From Erigeron canadensis (taxonomy: Eukaryota; Streptophyta; Magnoliopsida; Asterales; Asteraceae): DNA of 64,000 nucleotides. The notes below the pieces were generated by a model. It saw only the letters and a list, made by a program, of their open reading frames with translations. It had not been told where the DNA came from and made no database searches. The stretch lies in NCBI RefSeq assembly GCF_010389155.1, contig NC_057766.1:26669516-26733515 (forward strand), written 5' to 3'. Position numbers and translations under genes: made by a program. This document shows positions 1 through 11,989 of the stretch, one piece after another (the first letter of the stretch is position 1; every line of letters begins with the position of its first letter).

Positions 1-1
1 A

Positions 2-2529
2 TCATTCTTTGGAAACCTCACTTCTCTTAAATTCTTATGAGTCGCCGTCAATAATCTAGGCGGGATCATTCCACACACTTTAGGTCAATTGTACAACCTA
101 CAAGAAATTTATTTTGGTCTTAACTATCTCTATGGTACGATCCCTGGATCTTTTTACAACTTAACATCTTTAAAAGTTCTTAGCATACAAAATAATTCAA
201 TCAGTGGAAGTTTACCTAAAGATATAGGCTTCCAGCTACCTAATCTAGAGCTTTTTTACATCTGGGGTAACAAATTTACCGGAGGCATTCCCTTCTCATT
301 TTCTAATTGTTCAAACTTGTTAAGCCTCCAATTGGGAAAAAATGGTTTTACTGGGAAGGTTAACATAGATTTCAGACATATGTCAAATCTTTTGAATGTT
401 GTGTTACTTTATAACAACCTAGGGAGTTCTGAACCTGATGAGATGAACTTCATCAATTCCATGGTCAATTGTAGCAAACTAAAAACTTTACAATTTGACA
501 TGAACCAATTGACTGGAGTTCTACCTAGTTCTATAGGAAATCTCTCATCTCAACTAACATATCTATCATTTTCTGGAAACTTCATTTACGGGACCTTGCC
601 TTCTGGGATTGGGAATCTTGTGAAGTTAGGGCGATTATATATAGAATCAAATCAATTAACTGGGATAGTTCCAGATGAACTTGGAAATCTACAAAACCTT
701 AAATATTTAATCATGTATGACAACTTCTTCATCGGAAACTTTCCAGAATTTATAGGAAACCTGTCATTGCTAGAGTTGAGTTTGGCAAAAAACAAACTAG
801 AGGGTCATATACCTCCCAATCTTGGCAACTGCACAAGTTTGTTGTTGTTGGACCTTTCCATAAACAACCTTACTGGTCCTATACCTGTTGAACTTTTTCA
901 GCTATCATCCCTGTCGATCTATCTAGGTCTTTCTCACAACTATTTAGTTGGACCCCTTCCCCAAGAGATAGGAAAACTCAAAAGTTTGATTGCACTTCAT
1001 TTGTCACATAATGATCTGGTTGGAGCAATACCAAATGCCATCTCAACCTGCACAAGCCTTGAGTACCTAGATCTGGGGGCCAATTTCTTTCAAGGTCCGA
1101 TACCTCCCTCAATGAGTGCTTTAAGAGGTATCATCACCCTTAATCTTTCCAATAACAATTTCTCCGGACAAATTCCAAAGTTCTTACAACAACTAAACTT
1201 GTCTTCATTGGATTTGTCGTTCAACAATCTTGATGGTGAGGTACCGTCAGAGGGTATTTTCAAGAATGCGAGTTCGATCTCAATTCAAGGGAACAATGGG
1301 TTGTGCGGAGGCCTTCCTGAACTTCGCCTGCCCAAATGTGCCATAGTATCAAGGTCAAAGACAGGTTCTAGAACATCACATGTCATTCTAGTTGTCATTC
1401 CAATTTGCTCGCTTTTAGTTGTAGCAATGTTTTTGTTCTATCTGTTTTATTGGAAAAGAAAGAAGGCACAAGTACAAGCAGCAACATCAGCTTCATACGT
1501 GCAACCGTTTTCAAGGGTTTCTTATGGAAGCATATTCAGAGCTACCAATGAATTCTCTCAACAAAACTTGATTGGTACAGGGGCTTTTAGTGATGTTTAT
1601 AAGGGTATTCTTGAACCAGCTGATGGAATGGTTGCCATAAAGGTTCTAAAGCTTGGAAACCAAGGAGCTTTGAAGACTTTCGTGATGGAGTGCGAGGCTT
1701 TGAAAAACATAAGGCATCGTAATCTTGTGAAAGTCATCACTTCCTGTTCATTCGTTGACTTTCAGGGTAATGATTTCAAAGCTCTTATTTACGAGTTCAT
1801 GCCAAATGGGAATCTTGAAAGGTGGCTACATCCAAGTTTAGAACAAGAGGTTGATATCGAAAAAGCTCCTCCACGTAGATTGACCCTTCGCCAAAAAGTA
1901 ACGACTGCTATTGATGTAGCTCATGCCATGCATTACCTCCACCAAGAGTGTGAGGTACCCATAATACACTGTGATTTGAAGCCAAGTAATATCTTACTTG
2001 ACAGTGACATGGTTGCTCACATTGGTGATTTCGGGCTGGCAAAGTTTCTGCCATTAAAACCACACGAAAGCAGTTCAGTTGGATTGAGAGGGACTATTGG
2101 GTATGCACCTCCAGGTAATCCGTTAAATAGACCTTTTATAAAAATTATCATATGTATACTTTTGTACAATTGTTAACTAAATGTCGTGTGGTTTAAGAGT
2201 ATGGCCTTGGAGGTGAGATGACAAAGGAAGGGGATATCTACAGCTTTGGGATACTCTTATTAGAGATGATAACGGGAAAAAGACCCACGGACCGACTTTT
2301 CCAAGAAGGATTGAACCTCCATAGCTATGTGACGATGTCCTTGCCTGATGGTCTAATGGAAATAATTGAACCGACACTATTGCCTATTGTTGAAGAAAGG
2401 GAGACGTTGGAAGAGATTATGATTTTATTGGCAAGAATTGGGTTGGCATGCTCCTTGAAATCTCCGAAAGAGAGAATGAACTCAAGCAAAATCCTCCAAG
2501 AGTTGCATCACATCGATGGACTCTTCTGA
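2..2529 (+). CDS. LRR-XII receptor-like kinase, 5' end outside window, with an in-frame stop (RLK copy 1)
   Basis: Plasma-membrane leucine-rich-repeat receptor kinase of the EFR/Xa21-like (LRR-XII, At3g47570-type) group, which in plants senses microbial or developmental ligands. Exon 1 runs from the left edge to 2114 and exon 2 from 2198 to 2529; the 83-nt GT-AG intron splits the Glu codon of the GYAPPEYG activation segment. The part seen has about 15 LRRs, a transmembrane helix (about 1379-1450), then a kinase domain with a Gly-rich loop (GTGAFSDVYKG), VAIKVLK, HCDLKPSN and DFGLAKF. The Cys before the catalytic Asp makes it a non-RD kinase, as is typical of immune receptors. Reading upstream of 89 in frame gives a TGA at 38-40 within an LRR where copy 3 has Tyr, so the copy may be a pseudogene. 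Exon 2 lacks about ten codons that the other two copies have near 2390. The family assignment is firm; whether it is functional is doubtful. Confidence 0.8.
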
Positions 2530-2565
2530 AGTTGTCTAAAATATGATTGTAAGATTGCACACAAA

Positions 2566-2650
2566 AGGGTGGTGGTGTAGTTGGCTAGCTCGTATATCCT
2601 ATCCTGAGCTCCAGAGTTCGAGCCTTTGCCTCTTCATATATCCTTTTTGT
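2566..2650 (+). repeat. tRNA-like (SINE-head-like) sequence in RLK copy 1 3' flank
   Basis: The segment has an A-box-like stretch (GTAGTTGGCTAGC near 2577-2589) and a B-box-like stretch (GAGTTCGAGCC at 2614-2624), followed by a T-rich end. The layout resembles the tRNA-derived head of a plant SINE. The same sequence lies at the same place behind the other two receptor kinase copies. A decayed tRNA pseudogene is an alternative. Confidence 0.45.
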
Positions 2651-3145
2651 GTTATTTAATGTTTTTAAAGTGTCTTTCATGTAATACTACTTTAATAATA
2701 CCACCAATACTGGTGTTGTCTTTCTTATTATATGCTCAAATTCATGTAATACCTTTTCCAATCATATACTTAGAGCATGATACCCACCAAAGTATCGATG
2801 ATTTAAGGTTGTCGTTTTGGTCATGAAAGAACTCTCCAATGTTCGACTTGAAATATAATATATAAATCGTGATCCAGATTTTAAAGCAGTTTTGCGGAAA
2901 TGCAAATGAATGCATTAATTCAAAATAATAGAATACATTTATGATGTTTTCCGGGGTTGTAGCCTTCTTGAAACAATATATATAAAGTGTTCATTGCTAC
3001 ACATAATTAACGTAGCCCTAGTTTTTAAATTTTAAATCATGTTGGCGGTAATGATGCAAACTAATAGCGACTTTTAAAAAAATAGAGTTCATTGCTACAT
3101 ATAATAAATGCATATAAAGATGAAGTTTAAATATCATTTGAACAA
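2650..3145. other. Intergenic flank shared with RLK copy 3
   Basis: No gene is seen. The stretch is AT-rich and resembles, in inverted orientation, about 13.5-13.95 kb behind RLK copy 3 (for example the shared words GAATGCATTAATTC and TTGTAGCC). It is therefore part of the duplicated unit, not unique spacer. Confidence 0.6.
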
Positions 3146-5135
3146 ATTTAATTTATGGGACCTTGCCTTCTGGGATTGGGAATCTTGTGAAGTTAGAGAA
3201 ATTATATATAAGCTCTAATCAGTTAACAGGGATACTTCCAAGTAAACTTGGTAATCTACAAAATCTTAAATCTGTATACATGAATGACAACTTCTTCACA
3301 GGGAACTTTCCAAAGTTTATAGGAAACCCGTCATTGCTAGAGTTGAGTTTGGCAGAAAACATATTAAAAGGACATATACCTCCCAACCTTAGCAACTTCA
3401 GGGGTTTGTTGACGTTGGACCTATCCATAAACAATCTTACTGGCCCTATACCCCTTGAACTTTTTCAGCTATCATCCCTGTCGATGATACTAGATCTTTC
3501 TCACAACTATTTAGTTGGACCCCTTCCCCAAGAGATAGGAAAACTCAAAAGTTTGGCGGCACTTGATCTGTCACACAATGATCTGGTTGGAGCAATACCA
3601 AATGCCATCGCAAGCTGCACAAGCCTTGAGCACCTAAATCTGAGTGCCAATTCCTTTCAAGGTCCGATACTTCCCTCAATGAGTGTTCTAAGAGGTATCG
3701 TCGACCTTAATCTTTCCAGTAACAACTTCTCGGGACAAATACCAAAATTCTTTGAGCAACTAAACTTGTCTTCATTGGATTTGTTGTTCAACAATCTTGA
3801 TGGCGAGGTACCGTTGGAAGGTATTTTCACGAATGCAAGTTTGATCTCGATTCAGGGGAACAATGGGCTATGTGGAGGCCTTCCTGAACTTCGCTTACCC
3901 AAATGTGTCACAGTATCAAGGTCAAAGACAGGTTCTAGAACATCACATGTTATTCTAGTTTTCATTCCAATTTGCTCGCTTTTAGTTTTAGCAATATTTT
4001 TGTTCTATCTGTTTTATTGGAAAAAAAGGAAGGCACATGCACAACCAGCACCAAAAGACTTATACGTGAAACCGTTATCAAGAGTTTCTTATGGAAGCAT
4101 ACTCAGAGCTACCAATGATTTTTCTCAACAAAACTTGATTGGGATAGGGGCTTTTAGTGTTGTTTATGAGGGTGTGCTTGAACCAACTGATGGAATGGTT
4201 GTCAGAAAGGTTCTAAAGCTTGGAAACTAAGGAGCTTTGAAGAGTTTCGTGATGGAGTGCGAGGCTTTGAAAAACATAAGGCATCGTAATCTTGTAAAAG
4301 TCATTATCTCCTGTTCATTCGTTGACTTTCAGGGTAATGATTTCAAAGCTCTTATTTACGAGTTCATGCCAAATGGGAATCTTGAAAGGTGGCTACATCC
4401 AAGTTTAGAACAAGAGGTTGATATCGAAAAAGCTCCTCCACGTAGATTGACCCTTCGCCAAAAAGTAATGACTGCTATTGATGTAGCTCATGCCATGCAC
4501 TACCTCCACCAAGAGTGTGAGGTTCCCATTATTCACTGTGATCTGAAGCCAAGCAATATCTTACTTGACAGTGACATGGTTGCTCACATTGGTGATTTCG
4601 CGCTGGCAAAGTTTCTGCCATTAAAACCACACAAAAGTAGTTCAGTTGGATTAAGAGGGACTATCGGGTATGCACCTCCAGGTCAGTTAAACAGAACTTT
4701 CAAAGTAATTTTCAAATATATTATGTAGTATTTGGTACGATTGCTAACTGAATGTCGTATGTGGTTTTAGAGTATGGTCTTGGAGGTGAGATGACAAAAG
4801 AAGGGGATATTTACGGCTTTGGGATATTGTTATTAGAGATGATAACAGAAAAGAGACCAACAGACCGCATTTTCCAAGATGGATTGAACCTCCATGGCTA
4901 TGTGACAATGGCTTTGCCTGATCGTCTAATAGAGATATATGAACCGGTACTATTGTCTGTCATTGAGGGTGCAAATGTCAGCCATGAGGATGAAGCTAAA
5001 AAGTGGGAGAGGTTGGAAGAAAGCTTGGTTTTATTGGCAAGAATTGGGTTGGCATGCTCCTTGGAATCTCCCAAAGAGAGAATGAACTTGAGCAAAATCA
5101 TCTAGGAGTTGCATCATATCAATGGTCTCTTCTGA
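3145..5135 (+). pseudogene. LRR-XII receptor-like kinase pseudogene (RLK copy 2)
   Basis: Tandem partial duplicate of RLK copy 1. Similarity begins abruptly near 3145 in the middle of the LRR region, matching about position 585 of copy 1, so the signal peptide, the N-terminal cap and the first LRRs are missing. Exon 1 ends at 4681 and exon 2 starts at 4771. Damage: CAA to TAA (4228-4230) just after the kinase VRKVLKLGN segment; the DFG motif reads DFA (near 4600); and a second stop TAG at 5103-5105 lies ten codons before the position equivalent to the normal end (5133-5135). HCDLKPSN is intact. The exon 2 insert absent from copy 1 (GANVSHEDEAKKW) is present here. Truncation plus two stops makes this a confident pseudogene. 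Confidence 0.9.
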
Positions 5136-5159
5136 AGTTTTCTAAAATGTGATAGTGAG

Positions 5160-5250
5160 ATTAAACACCAAGGGAGCGTTGATGCAGTTGGGTAGCGCGT
5201 ATATGTCATTCTGACCTCAAGAAATCGAGTCTCTCCATATACCTTTTTAT
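5160..5250 (+). repeat. tRNA-like sequence in RLK copy 2 3' flank
   Basis: Diverged copy of the tRNA-like segment behind RLK copy 1, with GCAGTTGGGTAGCGCG as the A-box-like part and AAATCGAGTCTC as the B-box-like part. It stands about 30 nt after the kinase gene end, as in the other copies. Confidence 0.4.
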
Positions 5251-5477
5251 GTTTCTTGATGTTTTTAAAGTGTCTTTCATGTAATACTACTGTAATTGAT
5301 GAGGGCTCAGCATTTTCTTAGTTGATTGTTAAATGTTGTAACCAATGTCTTAGCTATGTTTCAGTTAAAGTGTTTGTCTTTGCAACAAGTAGTTGGAAGT
5401 TTACGTGTGTGAAATGTTGTATGTTTGTTGGTGGTAGACTACTGGTAGTGTGCTCATTTGCTGGGACCATTCACAAA

Positions 5478-6037
5478 CATTACATCAAGTAAACAATTGG
5501 GTGCTTCAATTCAACTCGAAAGTACTCGTACAAAAGTTGATCAAAGTTCTCAATGTCAAGCTCAAAAACGCACAACTTACTTTTGCGGATACATACCCAG
5601 ATGTTCTAGACTTGGTTGAAAATCCATCTAAATATGGCAAGTTCTTTAATCTTAAAAACTCCTAAATTTGTAGGGCTTGATGAAAGAACCTTTCCAAATA
5701 TATCAAGTCTCTTAAGCTAACAATGGTGATGACTTGGTTGTATGTGTGTTTGTGTTTAGGTTTTAAGGTGTCTAATACGTCGTGTTGTCAAGTTGATACG
5801 ACCGTTGGAGGACTCTGTTTATCGAATGCACATGTTTGTGACAATCATACTGAATATGTATTCTGGGACGCGTTTCATCCATCTGATGCTGCAAATGCGG
5901 TTTTGGCTGATCGTTTCTTTTCAAAACTGTTTGCTACTTCTAATGGTTCAGCAACTTCACCAATCACCAAGATTAATATGATGTTTTCTCTACCTCTTAA
6001 TATGAACTCAGTCCACCAAGAATGTTTTGGAGCCTAA
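5478..6037 (+). pseudogene. GDSL esterase/lipase 3' fragment
   Basis: Truncated duplicate of the last two exons of the intact GDSL gene at 27208-28902. Exon 5 homology starts at 5478 (LHQVNNWVL) and ends at 5636; exon 6 runs from 5760. The first four exons, with the GDSL serine motif, are absent. The retained part includes the block V motif DAFHPSDAAN with catalytic Asp and His. Relative to the intact copy it has a six-base insertion (two extra codons after NSKV) and a changed C-terminus: the original stop is lost and reading continues to 6035-6037. The intron donor is GC in both copies. Without the active-site serine and a start it cannot encode an active enzyme. Confidence 0.85.
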
Positions 6038-6039
6038 CA

Positions 6040-7500
6040 AATTAGGGCACTTTACATGTACACTAAGTATAATTAATTAAGCACCATTTCTTGGTGCTTG
6101 TTTGAGCTAGTTAAAAGTATTATTTAGTGTTATGGGATGGAAAATGGTTAGTGAAATGATAAAGTCCCATGATGTGTGTAATAATATAAACCATGTAATG
6201 ATATAAGTTTTTGTAAGAAATAAAATCACTTACTTATGTATTGTTGTTGTGATCTACTATTAGTCTTTGAGCAATTATCAAATTATCGTTTCATAACTTC
6301 ATTCATGAATGAATGAATGAATGTTTCTGAATTCGTTTCTTATTGGTCAACCAAAAGTTTATTGAAGGAATGACTTAAAATTCGAATAAACCCGAAAACA
6401 AAGAAATGATTCAACAAGTCTATAAGGCCGTTTATTTGTCATTTTTTCCTCACAAAAATCGAACTACTTTGAATCTTCAAGTAAGAGAATCCAAATAAGC
6501 GGCCTTATAGACTTCTATTGCGAGGGGGTGAATTTTATGTAGTATGTCATACTCATTTGTAGTGTGGATTTTAAGTCTTTTGATGCTAAGAACAAATTCG
6601 TTAAAAGATAGGTATGATTTGGATTTATCAAAACAAATATGATCAAATAGTGAATACTAATATTTATCAAATCAGACATACTAATTTTGGGTTCAAATGC
6701 CAGAAACATATAAATTAGAAAATCAAGGGAAAAAAGTGTCTAATGATTAAACAATAGAGATAAACAGTAAAATATAACATAAAAAGACAAAATATACAAT
6801 ATATGTCATTTTTTTTCAAGTTTATCTTTTTCATTATTGTTTCCTGTAGAAACTTCCTCCATTACTTTTAAATCTCAAGCTTTGTTTAACAATTACCTTT
6901 AACAATCATATTTCTACATGTAAACGATAAATCCTTCATGATTGAATATCCCCTACTACTTTTTTGGGATAAAATTTCATATTTTCATAATTATTTTTTA
7001 TAAATTGTATCAAAGTTGGTGTGGGAACGGTTGCCTCCATTGCCCCCATATTAAATCGGTAAATATACATGATATTGTGCATGATATATCAAGAAAACTT
7101 AAAGGGGTATTATGAATGACACACCTTCTCCGACAATCATTTTTGCGAGTCGACGAACATACAGCCAGAAAGACAAGGGGAAAATTTGCATGCAGGCCAC
7201 AAGTCGCACATAAGCCGCCGGGTCGCACGACAGAAGAACACCCAACATAAAGATGCACACTCCTCCATGTGTATAAGTGTGCCATGAGTGCTCCCTCTCT
7301 CTTTACTTTGGAACCATACTGGTATATGGTTCTCGTATCCAATAAAGAATAGGCCCAATCCATGGACTTTTACCCACGTTGTTTAGCAAATTCAATAGCC
7401 TTCGGAGAAAAAGAAGTACCACTGGACGCATATCTTACCATTTCTTCGGAATTATCCGCTCATAGTACGATGGAATTGCCCAATTCAATCCTACACCTAT
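6040..7500. repeat. Left arm of inverted duplication, downstream of GDSL fragment
   Basis: No gene is seen. Several blocks match 26.7-27.2 kb in inverted orientation: 6000-6190, 6370-6500 and 7060-7130 correspond to about 27015-27185, 26890-27015 and 26790-26860. There is a short ATGA microsatellite at about 6305-6322. Between the matching blocks the sequence is AT-rich without recognisable content. Confidence 0.65.
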
Positions 7501-8215
7501 TTAGAAATTTAAAACTTTTTATGTATGATATACCTACTCCAAGAAACCGTCTTGTATAAATGAGTTACCTAACCAAAAAACTTCTCTAGTAAATTTATAA
7601 CCCTACAATACAATCTTTTGGAATGATAGATTTTAGCGAGGAAAACTAGGTATTTTCGTGAAGACTTCTTTTTATAGTCTTGAGTATTTTGCTCCCACTT
7701 GGATATAAACCCAAAACCACATCAAAGTTTCATCTCCCAAATATGGCTGGTAATCGTATAATACAATTCAACAGCCAATTGCATGATTTCAACCCAAAAC
7801 TACCCTATTGGGAAAATAATGACCAAATTGTTATGGTGAAAAAAAAATTCTCAAAACAGTCCCATCTTACTAGTTTCAAAAACTTTTACATCTCCAAAAA
7901 CTCTCGAATTTGATTTTCTCTAGCCAACTTTGCAAAATCATCTTTATTTCACTAGTAGTATCTTGTTTCTAAAATAAAAACATCATCATCTCATCGAATT
8001 TAAGGTAATAGAACAAAACTCACATCATTTTTATTTTTTTTAATTTTATTGACCCCAAAAAGCTCTCGGCGGTGTGGACAACGAAAAAGGTTAATGTGTC
8101 ATTGGTTCCATCTTAGCAGAGCTATATGTTTTAGTAAAAGAGAAACATTTTTGGGGTCTAAACCATTTTTTTTCTTCTTAATTAGTTTTAGCACAGGATA
8201 AGCTCTTAACTAACT
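7500..8215 (+). repeat. Repeat unit A (inverted partner at 10.87-11.61 kb)
   Basis: About 700 bp that reappears, diverged and inverted, at about 10870-11610, and in part in direct orientation at about 9530-10110. Shared landmarks include the ACCGTCTTGTATAAATGAG start, TGGTAATCGTATAATACAATT, and a block ending in AGAGAAACATTTTTGGGGTC. The two inverted copies flank a Harbinger-type transposase relic. They may be long terminal inverted repeats, or arms of a rearranged insertion. Confidence 0.7.
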
Positions 8216-8689
8216 TGATGAATTGCCACTAAAATGATTTGTCACAGATTTTTCAAATAAATCATGCGCCAAATGTTGCGCCAAACATGTACACAAAGAA
8301 TTGAAATACACTACATTACAAAGTTTTACCCCCATCGGATTGAATTTTTTTGGTCACGCGCACGTGCAACTCTCATCACATATAATCTCTTTGATCGATC
8401 TTGCCATATCAACCACACGAACTAATAGTGAGACGATCGATAATTGATGAGGACTTCAAAAACGTATCAACTATGTCTGAATATATTTTTTCCACTTAAT
8501 TAGCCCTTGATAATTAAGTTGTCAATCTACTGTCGATCAAACAAATCTTTTGGATATATCATCCAACAAATTAATAATGTTGTTTGCTGCTTGCCTTGGT
8601 TGATTGGTGCATGCATCCAATGCCAAAGATAATAAAGTAAAACTTAATAAGTTAGGAGCAGATTCTCACGGGAAATAAGGATTTGGAGC

Positions 8690-9060
8690 ATGGAGCTGGT
8701 GAAGTAGAGAAAAGCTAAAGCGGGCATACATTGGACGAGGGCGTACGTAGTGTCTACACAGCTTTTTCTACTTTTTCTTGCTCGTGTTTTCTGGTTGCCC
8801 TAATTTTGAACATTACGTTCCTTTACCGTCCTGCATTCAACTTGCCACGATCTTCAATCAAGGCATATTTGAACGACTGGGATGGTCGTGGTTGGGCAAC
8901 GAATTTGAACGACTGGGATGGTCGTGGTTGGGCAACGAAGATGAAGCGATCAAAGTGCTATATTTGCAAAAACAAGGGACACGCATACTGGAACTGATGC
9001 CAATCAAAGAGGCGAGGGATTGATCAAGGAGAAATTGGAAGAAGTAAGGAGAACCGTGCG
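8690..9060 (+). pseudogene. CCHC zinc-knuckle fragment with 36-bp tandem duplication
   Basis: A short reading frame (about 8731-8997) contains CYICKNKGHAYWN, which fits C-X2-C-X4-H-X4 of a CCHC zinc knuckle. The codon where the last Cys belongs is TGA, followed by more basic sequence. Upstream, a 36-bp unit encoding NDWDGRGWAT is repeated exactly (8867-8902 and 8903-8938). No start, promoter or other domain is visible. It is probably a decayed piece of a transposon or CCHC gene; the source family is not identified. Confidence 0.4.
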
Positions 9061-9239
9061 GCAATAGATATGACGCAAAAAAGATGTTGATGACAGTTGT
9101 GTAACTGTTATATGTGATTTATGTGAACAGGCACAATGGTTAGTGCATTATAAATAGTACCACATCTGTAAAACATTCGTATGTGTATATAATCATACAA
9201 AATAGTTGTAAAGAGTGAGTTTAAGTTAAAAGACAAAAA

Positions 9240-9505
9240 CAAAAAAATCGACATATTCAATTAGAAATTAAAGAATATTGTGACTATCTAATTTGTACGT
9301 TTCCAAAAAATTCACCCATAAGAAATTACAGTCACTGTCTCACTGACCCCGTGTATTTTCAATGGAGAAGTTAACTTCAAAATTACAAAATTGACCTTCT
9401 AATTTCAGTAGTGGAGACCGTAGAAGTTGGCATTGCGCACAAACAAAAAAAATATTAATCTTCCAATCACATTGCATTTAGTAATCTCATGTACGGTGTG
9501 CTGTT
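9240..9505 (+). repeat. Inner end of left inverted-duplication arm
   Basis: This block matches about 25549-25810 in inverted orientation, including TTACAGTCACTGTCTCA, GTAGTGGAGACCGTAG and GTACGGTGTGCTGTT. Similarity stops at about 9505 here and at about 25549 on the other side, marking one breakpoint of the inverted duplication. Confidence 0.7.
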
Positions 9506-9529
9506 GACCTCAAAAACGCACAACTTACT

Positions 9530-10110
9530 TTTCACGGTGCTAATTTGCATGACTTTCAACCCAAAAACTACCCTGTTGGGAAATTAGTGACAAAAATATT
9601 ATGGTTCACACAAAAGTTCTTGGCCCTGAAAAACTACCCTGTTAAATATGGAAACAAGAAAATGGAGATCACGGCGCATATGTAAAAACGTATGTTATTA
9701 TTGTAGAGAAGTTCCGTAAAGGCTAGCACTAGCTAGCTGATGTTTGATGTCAAAGGTATCATTATATATATAATTGTTGCCTTGTCGGTCTTGAAACTAA
9801 TTATATATCTATATAAGTGACCAAAATGTTATGGTTCACTCCAAATTAAGTTCTTAATTGGCCTCATAAAGCTCAGCGGTGGTTAACATGGAAATATGGT
9901 GATGGCTCCCGAGCATATCCCGATGATCGCCGTGCATATATATGGAAAGAGTCAAAGACATGGCATTGTCATTGTCGACATAGAGAAGTAAGAAAAAGGC
10001 TGATGTGTCATTGCTCATTTGGTACCATCATAGCAGTGCTATATGTGCTCTTAAAAGAGAAACATTCTTAATTTGTGTCTAAACGGGTTCTTTTAGTTTC
10101 AGCACTGGGT
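9530..10110 (+). repeat. Repeat unit B (diverged direct copy of unit A)
   Basis: Diverged partial copy of the 7.5-8.2 kb unit in the same orientation. It shares the TTTCAACCC...ACTACCCT start and the block AATGTGTCATTG..GGTACCATC..AGCAG..GCTATATG..AGAGAAACATT near 10000-10065. It leads into the Harbinger transposase relic. Confidence 0.5.
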
Positions 10111-10169
10111 CCATAAGCTCTTAAGGGTTTACAAAAACACACGTTCTTGCTATTTCTACCGATAAACTT

Positions 10170-10700
10170 AGCTCTTAACTAGTAAGGGTCCAATCACGAC
10201 ATTAACGTGGTTGAAGCATCACCTATTCTTGATGAACTTATATTCGGTTTGGCTCCTACAAGTTCGGTATGAGTTTATTTATTTAAAACTTACAGCCTCA
10301 TTTTATGCGAACAGTATCTTTTACAAGACCCTATACTATTTCTATTTGACTGGCGGTACTTATGTAGAGTATGCAACGTTCGTGAGAACTTTTATTGACC
10401 CAATTGATAATAAAATAAAGTATTTAAAGAAAAAACAGGAGTTGGCGTGAAAGAATATCGAGAGAGCATTCGGTGTTTTCTAAAGGCTATGGATTATTAG
10501 CTTTCCATCACGATATTGGAATAAGGACAGAATGGGAGACGTGATATATAGTTGTATCATTTTACATAACATATTCTTAGAGGACGAAAACAATAAAGCT
10601 TTTTGCCAAGACTATGACGCGAAAGACCCATCCCTAGACCCGAAGTATATATTGGGCACAATTAAGAAACTCCTATGGAGCAATGGACCGAGAACTTAAA
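10170..10700 (+). pseudogene. PIF/Harbinger transposase relic (C-terminal DDE part)
   Basis: Reading frames on the plus strand, broken by stops and frameshifts, show in order GSNHDINV, YLTGGTYVEYATFVRT, KKKQELA, NIERAFGV, SFPSRYWNKDRMGD, CIILHN and EDEN. This is the usual order at the end of plant Harbinger nucleases (DDE_Tnp_4-like), where the Glu of the ERAFG motif is the last catalytic acid. The N-terminal part with the first Asp residues is not recognisable. It sits between repeat unit B and the inverted unit C, which may be remnants of the element's own ends. It is non-functional. Confidence 0.75.
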
Positions 10701-10869
10701 TGTTGTTGAAAGCAGAGAAACACACAATATGCTATTGGCGGATTTGATAGGCCATCTATGGTTGAAACACTCATTAATTTGATAGGACATCAACATAATG
10801 TTTTACAGATGTGGCGGTCCTATTTATAATGTACCAACGTGCCTGTTCACATAACTGTCAATCTGTCAT

Positions 10870-11610
10870 CAACATATTATCCAGTGCTAAAACTAAAGAA
10901 AAAACGGTTTAGACCCCAAAAATGTTTCTCTTTTACCAAAACATATAGCTCTGCTAAGATGGTACCAATGGCACATTAACCTTTTTCGTTGTCCATCACC
11001 GCCGAGAGCTTTTTGGGGTCAATAAAATTATAAAAAAAAATGATGTGTGTTTTGTTCTATTACCTTAAATTCGATGAGATGATGATGTTTTTATTTTAGA
11101 AACAAGTTACTACTAGTGAAATAAAGATGATTTTGCAAAGTTGGCTAGAGAAAATCAAATTCGAGAGTTTTTGGAGATGTAAAAGTTTTTGAAACTAGTA
11201 AGATGAGAATGTTTTGAGAGTTTTTTTTAACCATAAAAGTTTGGTCATAGTTAATATCCCAATAAGGTAATTTTGGGTTGGACATCATGCAAATAGCTGT
11301 TTAATTGTATTATACGATTACCAACCATCATCTAGATATCTGGATTGGTATTTGAGAGACTTAACTTTGATTTGATTTGGGTTTATATCAAAATGTGAGT
11401 AAAATGCTCAAGACTGCAAAATAGGGTTTTTATGAAAATAACTAGTTTTCCTCTGGGAATTGACGTTAAGCTCAAATTTAGCATTCCAAAAGGAGGTTTT
11501 ATTGTAGGGTTATAAATTTACTAAATAAGCTAGCTAGGTGACTCATTTATACAAGATGGTTTCTTGGAGAAGGTATGTCATGCATAAAAACTTTTATATT
11601 TCTAAGACCG
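10870..11610 (-). repeat. Repeat unit C (inverted copy of unit A)
   Basis: Minus-strand copy of the unit at 7500-8215. The match covers the whole unit with small indels. With units A and B it brackets the transposase relic and the zinc-knuckle fragment. No gene is seen inside. Confidence 0.7.
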
Positions 11611-11619
11611 AAAGGAGTG

Positions 11620-11985
11620 GTGTCAACTTTGGCCGACTCTCGCCCCAAGTCATCATAAGTCGCCCCCCACACCACCCCCTTTGCCCGACTTGTGTTTTGC
11701 CTGACCTCCACAGCTCGCCCCTTTGTGCTCCAAAGTTAGCCAAAGTCGCCCTGAACACCACCCCCCCCCCTCGCCGACTTCTCATAAATCCACTCATTTT
11801 TACCTTTTTTACATACAACACTCCCCTACCCCACATGCCACATAGCACAAGTCGCTCCACTCTCCAAAATCCACCCATTTCCACCTTTTTTAAGGGACAA
11901 CTCTTCTTACACCACATGACACATGGCGCAAATCGCCCCCGCCCCCCCCCCCCCCCCTTCTTCCCACTCCTCTTAGTCTAAGTAG
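11620..11985. repeat. C-rich low-complexity block with internal repeats
   Basis: Strand-asymmetric C-rich DNA that contrasts with the AT-rich surroundings, including C runs of about 10 at 11760-11770 and about 16 at 11942-11957. Two diverged sub-repeats are visible (about 11780-11855 and 11852-11935), each with CCACTCATTTTTACCTTTTTT-like and CCACATGxCACATxGCxCAA parts. Open frames here reflect composition; no gene is supported. It may be a MITE or minisatellite. Confidence 0.5.
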
Positions 11986-11989
11986 GTGG

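Noticed and set aside
11538..11981. Proline-rich frame of 147 codons
   Set aside because: It runs through a C-rich low-complexity block with C homopolymers; no start context, domain or splice structure supports a gene.
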